Shown here: in pieces, positions 1 through 8,194 of the stretch
Numbering within the stretch: the first letter of the stretch is position 1
Layout of the letters: each line of letters opens with the position of its first letter
Assembly: GCA_002506875.1 (NCBI GenBank)
Contig: DAYJ01000065.1
Coordinates: forward strand, 40,088-78,952
Direction of reading: 5' to 3'
From: Euryarchaeota archaeon UBA40
Lineage (GTDB): Archaea > Thermoplasmatota > Poseidoniia > Poseidoniales > Thalassarchaeaceae
Length of the DNA: 38,865 bases
Program-made: the position numbers and the translations under genes
Notes under the pieces: model-generated
What the model was told of the DNA's origin: nothing
Databases searched by the model: none
Seen by the model: the letters and a program-made list of their open reading frames with translations, nothing else

Positions 1-398
1 AGCCTGAACCTGAGCCTGAGCCTGAGCCTGAACCTACATGCTCCGAGGGAGAGACACAACCCGCTGGTGATGGTTGCAACAATTGCGTCTGTGACAGTGA
101 TGGCGAATGGGCCTGCACTGAGATGTCTTGCGCACCTGATGATGATGATGATGATGATGAGAAGAATGCCATCAGTGAGGAAAACAACTTCTTTGAACAA
201 TACGGAATCTCTCAAGAGATACTCATTGCTATGGGAGTTCTTTTCCTTCTACTAATAGTCGCACTAATCCTCCGTGGAGGGAATCGTTCAGACCATGTTG
301 ATGCGTGGTCACCACCTCCAATGCATAATCGTCGTCGTATCGGTTTCGATATTCCGGAGGCCCCAGATTTCGATGATGACCCCTGGTCCGGTCGTTGA
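1..398 (+). CDS. C-terminal end of a membrane-anchored surface protein with a pacifastin-like motif (5' partial)
   Basis: The reading frame enters from outside the window (first full codon at base 3) and stops with TGA at 396-398. In order it shows a Pro-Glu dipeptide repeat (3-35), a six-cysteine segment (39-131), seven consecutive Asp codons (138-158), a short linker, one hydrophobic membrane segment (about 222-279, ILIAMGVLFLLLIVALIL), and a cytoplasmic tail with an Arg cluster and an acidic end. The cysteine spacing C-x11-C-N-x-C-x-C-x3-G-x3-C-T-x3-C fits the published pacifastin-inhibitor pattern. That suggests an extracellular disulfide-knotted module, held off the membrane by an acidic stalk. 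The bulk of the protein is not visible, so its overall function is unknown. It is convergent with the next gene, with a 3 bp gap. Confidence 0.8.
   Translation, partial: PEPEPEPEPEPTCSEGETQPAGDGCNNCVCDSDGEWACTEMSCAPDDDDDDDEKNAISEENNFFEQYGISQEILIAMGVLFLLLIVALILRGGNRSDHVDAWSPPPMHNRRRIGFDIPEAPDFDDDPWSGR
3..35 (+). repeat. Pro-Glu dipeptide repeat (coding)
   Basis: A six-base repeat of the form cctgag/cctgaa runs from the window edge and encodes at least five Pro-Glu units. It looks like a rigid, extended spacer in the extracellular part of the partial protein. The array may extend upstream of the window. Confidence 0.8.
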
Positions 399-401
399 CC
401 C

Positions 402-1730
402 TCAGGATTCGGCTTCTTCCTCTGCACTGACTTGAGGTATAGGTGGATCAAGTTCCGAATGCCAGCCACCATCGACACTCCCCTCAAACCATTCGCCTTC
501 GACCTGAATTTCATCAACCTCAGTTTCTTCTCTCCAAGGAGGATCTCCGTCCGTTCCGGATGGAATAAGAATCCGATCACCATTCAACATGGATTCTACG
601 GTCTTACGTCCACGGTGTATTGGAAGTATATGCCCTACAGGTGCACCGGAATTCACGTATGGATTCGTCGCTGTGCAAATAAGAAGGCCCTGTACTGGAG
701 ATATGACAGTAGCAATTGCACCTGGTCGCTCTGGGTCAGTAATTGTAGCAACAATTTCGCCCGCCTCCACAAATCGACCTGCTGGCGCTCGCATATCGAG
801 AAGGCCGCCCTCATCTGCCCGAATCCACTGAGAACCATGGGCTAGTAACCTAGCCTGAGGTCGAGATGGATTACCCGATATCATCGATAAAGAGCGCATG
901 ACATTCAAAATACCGTAGAGAACGACTTGGACTGCCCCTGCATCAGAGGCATTTGCACCTCCACCCTCATAGGTCACATAACCGATATCCATCTCATTTG
1001 CTGAACGCCGGAAAGATCCTCTAGGACCAAGTGAATCAAGGATTACCTCGATGCCGAAAGCACGTGCTATCAGGTTACTCGCAGGGTCCGCTAAATCAGC
1101 ACGAATCTGTGGCAAGTTGGTCCTTCCACGTGCCGCAGTATGGACATCGATGACATAATCTGACCCTTCGATTATATTCTTGAAAACCCTCTGAGCGACT
1201 CTAGATGTGGTGTTCCCCTTCGACGAACCAGGTGACTCTCGATTCAGGTCTCTTCCATCTGGAAAGTAACGGCTCCTCATACGATATCCTGGTAGGTTGA
1301 CAACAGGTACGATTCGGATAGTTCCAGCTAGGTTCTCTGGATCGATTGGGCGATCAGACCCACAGAATTGTGTTCCTAAGAGGTGGGTCAACGCCATTGG
1401 ACCAATGAGCTCGTCTCCATGAACTGCACCGAGAAGTGTCAACACAGGACCCGGTTTCGAACCATGAATCACCGTAACTCGAACCGGCCATGGATCACCC
1501 ATCTCTGTCTCCAACAAAGGAAAACGTATCGTCCGCATTGTGCCGACTTTGACCCGACTGCGTGCGAAACGGTGGATCTTTGGCTTCTTCTTTGAACGTG
1601 GAGAACCCTTTGGATTGACTCCGTCCTCAAGCGCCTGCTCGACCTTTTTCCTACGACTTCGAGGGAGTTGGTTGGATACCTTGGTGGAGGATTTGTTCTT
1701 GGCGGACTTCCGCTTAGACGAGTCCGACAA
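402..1730 (-). CDS. AstE/AspA-family zinc-dependent deacylase (M14-like)
   Basis: Predicted metal-dependent amidohydrolase of the succinylglutamate desuccinylase/aspartoacylase family, which removes acyl groups from amino acids or related small molecules. With the first residue at base 1730, the sequence shows the zinc motif GAVHGDE (H104, E107), the substrate-binding RDLNR (160-164), the third zinc ligand in DVHT (H197), and the general-base Glu in VTYEGG (E255). The C-terminal part is a beta-rich, biotinyl/lipoyl-like domain typical of the family. The first 64 residues are strongly Lys/Arg-rich and lie outside the usual fold. The start at 1730 is a TTG; an internal ATG at 1538 would give about 378 residues without the basic extension, so the start is uncertain. 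The substrate cannot be inferred from neighbours. Confidence 0.85.
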   Translation of the reverse strand: MSDSSKRKSAKNKSSTKVSNQLPRSRRKKVEQALEDGVNPKGSPRSKKKPKIHRFARSRVKVGTMRTIRFPLLETEMGDPWPVRVTVIHGSKPGPVLTLLGAVHGDELIGPMALTHLLGTQFCGSDRPIDPENLAGTIRIVPVVNLPGYRMRSRYFPDGRDLNRESPGSSKGNTTSRVAQRVFKNIIEGSDYVIDVHTAARGRTNLPQIRADLADPASNLIARAFGIEVILDSLGPRGSFRRSANEMDIGYVTYEGGGANASDAGAVQVVLYGILNVMRSLSMISGNPSRPQARLLAHGSQWIRADEGGLLDMRAPAGRFVEAGEIVATITDPERPGAIATVISPVQGLLICTATNPYVNSGAPVGHILPIHRGRKTVESMLNGDRILIPSGTDGDPPWREETEVDEIQVEGEWFEGSVDGGWHSELDPPIPQVSAEEEAES

Positions 1731-1863
1731 AACCAGACCTCAACATTTCGGGGAATCTGTGGGTCCTTGAACCTATTAGATGGAAAATGTTCGAAACTTT
1801 GCTTAACTCGATGAAAGGTATGGACCCCGAACCTCAAGGACCGTTTGCAGCCATTCCATAGAG

Positions 1864-2340
1864 ATGACAGAGCCCTCGGTTCAGGAAACTCATGCACCAA
1901 CCTCAATTTGCTTCGGCTGTGGGCCGGCAAACGAAGAGGGTTTGAGGATACGTTCTTTTCATCGGAAAGATGTAGAATATGGATTACGGATGTCCTTCGT
2001 TACCGAGGAACATCATCAAGCGTTTCCGGGCATGGTCAATGGAGGAATTATCGGAACATTGCTCGATTGCCATGGAAACTGGACTGCCTCCATGGCAATT
2101 ATGGAATCTAACCAGATGCAGGAGGCACCGTGTACTGTCACTGCAAACTACAGCATACAATTGAGACGTCCAACGCCATCGGGAGAAGAACTCACCATCA
2201 GCAGCGAAGTCACTGACTTGCAAATTGACAGAGCGACTGTCAAGATGGAGTTGTATGCAGGAGGAGAATTATGTGCACGTGGAGAGGGGCTCTTCGTCGC
2301 CGTAAAAGAGGGGCATCCTGCATACCATCGTTGGTCATGA
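1864..2340 (+). CDS. PaaI-type hotdog-fold thioesterase
   Basis: A 158-residue protein of the 4HBT/PaaI hotdog superfamily, expected to hydrolyse acyl-CoA thioesters in the cytoplasm. An N-terminal CFGCG motif (16-20) followed by NEEGLRIRS is typical of the 'CFGCGPxNPxGL' subgroup. The helix motif HQAFPGMVNGGIIGTLLDCHG (about 50-71) matches the usual HxGxxHGGxxxxLLDxxxG, with Asn instead of His before the GG pair. Later strands (residues 95-145) complete the single hotdog domain. It starts with ATG and lies 9 bp upstream of the SprT-like gene, so the two, and probably the following membrane protein, are likely co-transcribed. The substrate is unknown. Confidence 0.82.
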   Translation: MTEPSVQETHAPTSICFGCGPANEEGLRIRSFHRKDVEYGLRMSFVTEEHHQAFPGMVNGGIIGTLLDCHGNWTASMAIMESNQMQEAPCTVTANYSIQLRRPTPSGEELTISSEVTDLQIDRATVKMELYAGGELCARGEGLFVAVKEGHPAYHRWS

Positions 2341-2349
2341 GGCAAGAAA

Positions 2350-2886
2350 ATGTCACGCTCTAAACTCGTTCATATTCGTGAGCAAGTGCTCCCTGTAATG
2401 ATCGATATAGGGGTCATCAATCTAACACAGGCGGATGACTTACGAATGGTACCGTTGGGAATGATTCGCAGAAATGCAACACGTATGCATGCTGTTTGCC
2501 GTTATCATCCAGGACCCCGTGGTGGAGACAAAGGCATCGATGATGTGAAAGAGATTGCAATCCATCCCGTAGCAATTGAAGACAAATGGCGGGATTACGC
2601 GCAGTTCCTGATGTATCATGAGATGCTGCATGCAATTGGACATGTGAGACATGACCGTTTATTCAGAGACCTTGAAGCACGTTGGCCAGATAAGAATGCG
2701 CGAGAATCTGGGCCTTCCTTTGGCCGACACCTACGCCAACGAGCGGCTCGATGGAACTGGACCTGCCCGCGTTGTGAACGAGAGCATTATCGCTCCCGTA
2801 GGAGTAACGGGAGGTATCTATGCAGAGTTTGCAAAGTGAAACTCATCGATGTGCCCACGGGACAAACTCATGATGCAGAATCTTGA
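2350..2886 (+). CDS. SprT-like zinc metalloprotein with C-terminal zinc ribbon
   Basis: A 178-residue protein with an HExxH zinc motif, HEMLH (90-94), in the context YHEMLHAIGHVRHD, giving further candidate ligands at H98 and H101. A treble-clef or ribbon-like pair of CxxC motifs follows (C139/C142 and C158/C161). This order, metalloprotease helix then zinc ribbon, is that of SprT/Spartan-like proteins; members of that family cleave DNA-protein crosslinks, but activity here is inferred. It starts 9 bp after the thioesterase and ends 9 bp before the membrane protein, consistent with one transcript. Confidence 0.75.
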   Translation: MSRSKLVHIREQVLPVMIDIGVINLTQADDLRMVPLGMIRRNATRMHAVCRYHPGPRGGDKGIDDVKEIAIHPVAIEDKWRDYAQFLMYHEMLHAIGHVRHDRLFRDLEARWPDKNARESGPSFGRHLRQRAARWNWTCPRCEREHYRSRRSNGRYLCRVCKVKLIDVPTGQTHDAES

Positions 2887-2895
2887 CCCTAGGGC

Positions 2896-4872
2896 ATGGC
2901 AGGCAGGATTCGAGGAGTCCTCCTCACAATGGCCCTTATCCTACTACTGACGCCAGTTACGACTACTGGAGAACTCGGGCCAGTGGATAATCGCCTCAAT
3001 CTAACCTGCTCCGATGAACAAACCTGTCAGCTTACCAACCTCATGATAGGTATAGATACAATCTCAAAACAAGAAAACGGGGCTAGTCCTTTTTCTCCTG
3101 AAATTATACGTTTAGAATTCGTGATGTCTCCTCCACAAGAGGGACATGCTCTGATTCCAGAGATTCTCGAGACCCTTGTAATCGAACTCGAGATAGAAGA
3201 AGACCCCGGCACTTATCTGCGACCTGATCTGAACATCATACTCGCACTAGGGCCCTCCACTAATGAATGGACAATTCAAGGTCAGTCCGAGAACCCAATG
3301 ACTGAAGCAGAAGAATACCGCCTTGAAGACGAAGCGCTTGATCTCAGTAACGGCCGGTTACTTAGTCCGGGCGATCTCGTACAGATTTCACTAACCTTCG
3401 AAATCGACCGCCCAGTCACATGGAAACTCGGACTGAAGGGTAATTCCTATGTCGATATCCCAGTTCAATGGAATCTAATTCCATCACAGGTAGATGTGGA
3501 TGAGCCAAGCTCAATGTCGGAACCGGTGAGCATTGAGATTGGTGAAAACGTGAATGGAGCATTGATTGAGGCTGATATCGACTGCTTCACATTCTCTGCA
3601 GGTGAACGTGCTGAGGAACTCAGGATCCACATCGAATGGAGTCCTATGCCAGCAGAAATTGCTGTACCCATACCTCAGCCACAACTCACCACAACCCAAG
3701 GTGTTCGCCAACCGGCCCCCTCGGTTCAAACTACAGAAAGAGGAGACATCATCGAGAGTACGTTACGATGGAAACTCTCTGAACGGGCTAATTTGAGAAT
3801 CTGTATCGAAGGTGAAGACGGACGCTTTGGCATCTATTCATGGATTGCCGAAGAGATACTCTCAGGTTCAGCAGCGAACGAAGCCAGTGATTTCGAACTA
3901 GATGCAAATTGGCCTACAGGTACAGGTTGGGTAGGAGCACCGGAGGAAATTGTAGGGAGTCAAGGCGCAGGTGGCATCGTATCCCTTGGCCTGATATTGT
4001 TCTCTTTACCACCTGCAAGGTGGATTTTCCTTCGCCCAGCTGCTTTCTCTTGGTCGAAGAACATCGGTCTGCCTGTTGCACTGATATTCATCTTAATCTC
4101 TGCATCCGTCGCTCCAACACTTCTCGCCACCTCTAATCTTCCTGATTCTGAAGAGAGGTTAATCGATGACCTGATTGGCAAACGATTGGATGCAATCGTC
4201 ACATCAATTGAGAGTGGAGATCCTGATTTCTCGAACGGGTTTTTTGCAACCCAGCCAGGAGAACGCTTCCGGTTGAGGCTGCATGTAGATGGTATCCATC
4301 CCACAGGAGACGGGAGATACCAAATCCAAACCGAGGAACTGAAGGATATCGACATCGATCGAGCAATCTTCGATGCTATGAGGACCAGTGGATTAAACGA
4401 AGGAGAACAAGTACTGTTCGTCCTTCAAGCAGGACGACTCCTCAGCCTCGATTTATTGTTGCTTGAAGCATCACTTGTAGTCAAGGAATTGCCGATTGGC
4501 GATGTAATACACATCGATTGGACCATGATTGAATCTGCGGGTCAAGGATCAGTGAATGATCGAGCATGGATGACTCGCCCTGCAACAGTTGATTCAAACG
4601 ATTGGGCCCGGTTCACAACACGACTCATTCCCGAGATGATTAGCATCTCCTACTGCGACTGTGGCCTAGACGCTGTCGACGTTTCAATCCGAACAAACCT
4701 ACTGCATACTGCGGAGATAACACCAGATATCGAGGGAATAAGAGGTGCATCTGATCCAACTCCGATGACTCTCACATTCATCACATTGGGATACGGTACT
4801 CTACTTGTATTGTTAGCTGTGACATGGTACAGCGAGAAAGCGGCACGCAAAGTTGCAGAGAATTATGTCTAA
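2896..4872 (+). CDS. Unknown secreted/membrane protein with N-terminal signal and three to four hydrophobic segments
   Basis: A 658-residue protein I do not recognise. A signal peptide or anchor is visible (residues 1-24, hydrophobic run LLTMALILLLTP). An extracellular, acidic, beta-rich region of about 330 residues follows, with C38/C44 and C230/C303 as possible disulfide partners. Two hydrophobic stretches follow (about 360-380 and 391-411) separated by a short basic loop, then a second soluble domain (about 420-620), and a final membrane segment (about 624-644) with a short basic tail. The arrangement suggests two extracytoplasmic domains anchored in the membrane. It is the last gene of the 1864-4872 group and its stop lies 5 bp from the convergent TerB-like gene. 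Confidence 0.7.
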   Translation: MAGRIRGVLLTMALILLLTPVTTTGELGPVDNRLNLTCSDEQTCQLTNLMIGIDTISKQENGASPFSPEIIRLEFVMSPPQEGHALIPEILETLVIELEIEEDPGTYLRPDLNIILALGPSTNEWTIQGQSENPMTEAEEYRLEDEALDLSNGRLLSPGDLVQISLTFEIDRPVTWKLGLKGNSYVDIPVQWNLIPSQVDVDEPSSMSEPVSIEIGENVNGALIEADIDCFTFSAGERAEELRIHIEWSPMPAEIAVPIPQPQLTTTQGVRQPAPSVQTTERGDIIESTLRWKLSERANLRICIEGEDGRFGIYSWIAEEILSGSAANEASDFELDANWPTGTGWVGAPEEIVGSQGAGGIVSLGLILFSLPPARWIFLRPAAFSWSKNIGLPVALIFILISASVAPTLLATSNLPDSEERLIDDLIGKRLDAIVTSIESGDPDFSNGFFATQPGERFRLRLHVDGIHPTGDGRYQIQTEELKDIDIDRAIFDAMRTSGLNEGEQVLFVLQAGRLLSLDLLLLEASLVVKELPIGDVIHIDWTMIESAGQGSVNDRAWMTRPATVDSNDWARFTTRLIPEMISISYCDCGLDAVDVSIRTNLLHTAEITPDIEGIRGASDPTPMTLTFITLGYGTLLVLLAVTWYSEKAARKVAENYV

Positions 4873-4877
4873 AGTGG

Positions 4878-5546
4878 TTATTCCTCTTCAGCTGTAAGAC
4901 GATTAATCATCGAGATAAGCATTTCACGCTCTTCATCATCGATTATGCCATCCTCTAGAGCAGAGTCAATCTTTGCGAGATCATCCTCGTTGAGACCAAG
5001 AGGCTCTACAGCGTTGTGGATTAGGATGCGCTCGGCTTCCGAGACCACACCATCCGCTAAAGCAGAGTTAATCGCGGCAACTGTAGCGATACGAGAAATC
5101 TCGGGATCACCGATTTCCAAGGCCGATGCGAGTTGGCTCAGTTCCTCAAGTTCATCACCACTGAGAACGCCATCACTGAAAGCCTGCTCGTAGGCAAACT
5201 GTAGGAAAGAACGGTACTCTGTTGGATGAAGAAGAACATCTCGAATGAGCTTGTAATCAACTGTCTCTGCAGGAGGGCCCCCACTGAGTAGTGCAGCAGT
5301 AGCCCTTCGATTCTCCTTCACCATCATGTCCTTCAGGCCGTGCCCAATCCAAGCAATCCCTAATCCTACAACACCACCTGCAATCCAGCGCATAGCACTC
5401 TCATCGAGAAGGTCTCCAGGATGGAAGAGACGGTGGAGACCGATTGCGATAAGGAAGCACCCCCAGAGAATCTCAACCCAGTCGTTGACATCAGGCTCCT
5501 CCTCGAGGAGGGATAGTGTCTGAATCGCATCGTTACCGCCGTCCAT
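4878..5546 (-). CDS. Membrane protein with TerB-like helical domain
   Basis: A 222-residue protein starting with ATG at 5546. The N-terminal part has two hydrophobic stretches (about residues 21-40, DWVEILWGCFLIAIGLHRLF, and 52-67, IAGGVVGLGIAWIGHG), enough for a hairpin in the membrane. The C-terminal part (about 95-222) is helical and has the repeated Asp-Gly-x-x-x-x-x-Glu pattern of the TerB fold: SDGVLSGDELEEL, ADGVVSEAERIL and EDGIIDDEEREML. TerB-like domains are metal-binding or scaffold modules often linked to membrane stress responses; the role here is unknown. It is divergent from the helicase gene across 92 bp. Confidence 0.65.
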   Translation of the reverse strand: MDGGNDAIQTLSLLEEEPDVNDWVEILWGCFLIAIGLHRLFHPGDLLDESAMRWIAGGVVGLGIAWIGHGLKDMMVKENRRATAALLSGGPPAETVDYKLIRDVLLHPTEYRSFLQFAYEQAFSDGVLSGDELEELSQLASALEIGDPEISRIATVAAINSALADGVVSEAERILIHNAVEPLGLNEDDLAKIDSALEDGIIDDEEREMLISMINRLTAEEE

Positions 5547-5638
5547 GCCATAGGATGGAGAGATGAAGCACTTAGCGAATGCGGCTGAAGACCATATCTC
5601 TCGTCATGCTTTAGGACGATGGCGCGGAATGCATTCGC

Positions 5639-8194
5639 ATGGGCGGGGATGATGGCGATGTCCGCAATCTCAACATCGATTCCCGTCTCATCGATTATCT
5701 CATTGAGAAAGGTATCGAGAATTTACATCCACCCCAAATCGAAGCAATTGCTCCTGCCCTCTCTGGCAGGAACTTATTGCTAGCCACACCTACAGCTAGC
5801 GGGAAGTCTCTCGTGGCCTATCTGGCAATCCTAAACCGTTTGAGAACCGCTGGTGAAGGCGCACGTGCATTCTACATCGTCCCCCTCAAGGCACTGGCCT
5901 CAGAGAAAGTCGACGACCTTCGTGAATTATGCTCTAAGGTTGACATGACAGTAGGATTGGCTGTAGGTGATCGAGAAGGGGAAACAGGAAGCATAGATGA
6001 TGCAGATGTTGTGGTCTGCACATCTGAGAAACTTGACTCACTTCTACGAAATCGGCCCGCATTCGCTGAGAAAGTCGAGATTGTCGTTGCCGATGAATTC
6101 CATCTAATCGATGAACCATCGAGAGGTCCAACATTGGAGGTTCTTCTTGCCCGCCTGAGGCATCTTCGACCGGAGGCACAGAGAATTGCCCTCTCAGCGA
6201 CCGTCGGAAATCCAAAGGAACTTGCCGCATGGATGGAAGCAGATCTTGTAGAATCAGATTGGAGACCTGTAACACTCCAGTATGGGACATTGACGGGTTT
6301 GGAACTAGATATTCACAGAGCTGTTGGTCCCAACGAAGACATTGAACTCCCTGAATCACGAACCCTCAAGGGTTCAGCCAGTAAAATCACTGATGCTATC
6401 CTAGAGGATACCATCTCAATAGATGGGCAAATACTACTCTTCGTCTCAACTCGGGCCTCAGCAGAAAAAGAAGCACGAGAACTAGGAAAACGGCGGCTAA
6501 AAACACTAAATCGGTTAGCAACAAACGAATCGAAAGAGGAAATATCCAAACTCGAAATATTAGCCACATCATTGACTCGTGGTGACGACGCCGCCAGCCT
6601 AACTGATCGACTTGCCACCGCAATCCGCGGAGGTGTCGCTTTTCATCACGCAGGATTGACTTCAAGACAGCGCTCTCAGATTGAAACTGCATTCAAAGAT
6701 GGTTTGTTGAAGGCACTGTGCGCCACACCAACTCTCGCCGCAGGAGTTAATCTACCTGCACGACGAGTAATAATCCGAGATTGGAAACGATGGAACGGAG
6801 GTAGATACGCTGACCTTTCCGTTATGGAAATTCAACAGATGCAAGGGAGGGCTGGACGACCGCAATACGACGATTCAGGAGAAGCTTGGGTCATGGCAAA
6901 GACCGAATCAGACCGAGACAAGATTATCGATGCCTACATCTTCGGTTTCCCTGAAGATATTCAATCAAAACTTGCGAATCCGTTAGCTGACACTGTAGAG
7001 GATGATCCCGCACTACTCACTCACGTTCTTGCCTCCATTGCGTCAGTAGGGCTAACGGATAGGGATGCCCTACGTGCTTTCTTTGAGCAAACTCTACTCG
7101 CTCGCCAGATAGACAAACACAATCTACATCAGAGAATCGATCGGATGATTGAATGGCTTGTGCAACGAGATATGATATTGCGTACAGGTGAATCAGATCT
7201 TGTTACAGAACGAATCGCATCCCGGCCGATAAACGAAGAAGTTGAAGAAAATTGGGAAGATGATCTCCCGACATGGGCCGCAGCAGCATCCGCACTCGAT
7301 GGATTAGATTGGATGAAACGAGAAATGAATGACACAACTCCAAAACGCAAGGGACCTGCTGTATTTGGATTCACAACTGCTGCATCACTGAACCATGTCG
7401 ATGAGATTCATGAAGACCCCGCAAATATGACCTATACCGCCACACCATTCGGAGAAACCATATCCCGGCTCTATCTCAATCCTGTTACAGGATATTTACT
7501 TCGCATCGGCCTTAGGACTGCAGTTAGAATCGCTGCTGGCCTTGATGATCGTCGCCAGCTTACTCCAACAGGACTCATACATCTCGTGACCACAACACCA
7601 GACTTCCTCCCAATGTGGGTGAAGTCCTCTGAGGCGAATGCGATTGAGGATCGTGCCATGGCTATCGGCCCAGAGAGGCTCTTGACTAGCAGCGACCTTG
7701 CTGAGGTCAATTCACGACAAGGTCTTGATGTAGAGTTGGGGCAAATCAAGGCACTCACAGTTCTCGAATCTTGGATCAATGAGTGCACAATACGTGATAT
7801 CGAAAAGGAACATGGGGCCCAACCTGGAGATGTAAGAACTCGGATTGACCTAGCTGACTGGCTGTTGTACGCATCGAGACGAATGCTCTCATCCGATGAG
7901 CAAGCAAACCTTGACCAACCCGATGCAACAGCATTCGTAAGCGAATGTATCGCTGAAATTCAGCGGAGGGTTAGATATGGAGTCCGCGCGGAACTACTTG
8001 GGCTTGTAGGTATCAGAGGCATTGGACGTGTCCGAGCCAGAGAGATGCACCATATCGGGCTAGAGGATCCGCACCATGTCGCAGAGATGGGCCCACGAGA
8101 TCGAAAGCGATTGGAGGATCTTCGCGGATGGAGTCCACGACTCGTCGATAATACGATTTCTAATGCACAACGACTCCTTGCACGACGTCGCTGA
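5639..8194 (+). CDS. hel308: Hel308-type Ski2-like DNA helicase
   Basis: An 851-residue superfamily 2 helicase. Visible motifs are the Q-like element LHPPQIEA, Walker A ATPTASGKS (about residues 49-57), DEFH (motif II), SAT (motif III) and QMQGRAGRP (motif VI). A winged-helix/ratchet region follows, and a C-terminal helix-hairpin-helix with GIRGIGRVRA. Hel308 enzymes unwind 3'-5' and act at stalled replication forks and in recombination-linked repair. The protein is longer than the usual roughly 700 residues; an extra acidic segment lies around residues 525-600 (from EEVEENWEDDLP to EDPANM). The ATG at 5639 has no obvious ribosome-binding site. Its 3' end overlaps the Cgi121-like gene by 32 bp if the start at 8163 is right. 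Confidence 0.92.
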   Translation: MGGDDGDVRNLNIDSRLIDYLIEKGIENLHPPQIEAIAPALSGRNLLLATPTASGKSLVAYLAILNRLRTAGEGARAFYIVPLKALASEKVDDLRELCSKVDMTVGLAVGDREGETGSIDDADVVVCTSEKLDSLLRNRPAFAEKVEIVVADEFHLIDEPSRGPTLEVLLARLRHLRPEAQRIALSATVGNPKELAAWMEADLVESDWRPVTLQYGTLTGLELDIHRAVGPNEDIELPESRTLKGSASKITDAILEDTISIDGQILLFVSTRASAEKEARELGKRRLKTLNRLATNESKEEISKLEILATSLTRGDDAASLTDRLATAIRGGVAFHHAGLTSRQRSQIETAFKDGLLKALCATPTLAAGVNLPARRVIIRDWKRWNGGRYADLSVMEIQQMQGRAGRPQYDDSGEAWVMAKTESDRDKIIDAYIFGFPEDIQSKLANPLADTVEDDPALLTHVLASIASVGLTDRDALRAFFEQTLLARQIDKHNLHQRIDRMIEWLVQRDMILRTGESDLVTERIASRPINEEVEENWEDDLPTWAAAASALDGLDWMKREMNDTTPKRKGPAVFGFTTAASLNHVDEIHEDPANMTYTATPFGETISRLYLNPVTGYLLRIGLRTAVRIAAGLDDRRQLTPTGLIHLVTTTPDFLPMWVKSSEANAIEDRAMAIGPERLLTSSDLAEVNSRQGLDVELGQIKALTVLESWINECTIRDIEKEHGAQPGDVRTRIDLADWLLYASRRMLSSDEQANLDQPDATAFVSECIAEIQRRVRYGVRAELLGLVGIRGIGRVRAREMHHIGLEDPHHVAEMGPRDRKRLEDLRGWSPRLVDNTISNAQRLLARRR

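Noticed and set aside
138..158. (GAT)7 trinucleotide run as a possible phase-variable microsatellite
   Set aside because: It is in frame and encodes poly-Asp; changes in unit number would not shift the frame, and Asp runs are common in this proteome.
212..583. Minus-strand 123-codon open frame at the left end
   Set aside because: It overlaps two well-supported genes (3-398 and 402-1730) in other frames and shows no family signature.
8076..8162. Longer 238-residue form of the Cgi121-like protein
   Set aside because: The extra 29 residues lie wholly inside the helicase HhH-coding region and are not needed by the Cgi121 fold; I prefer the ATG at 8163, though this is not certain.
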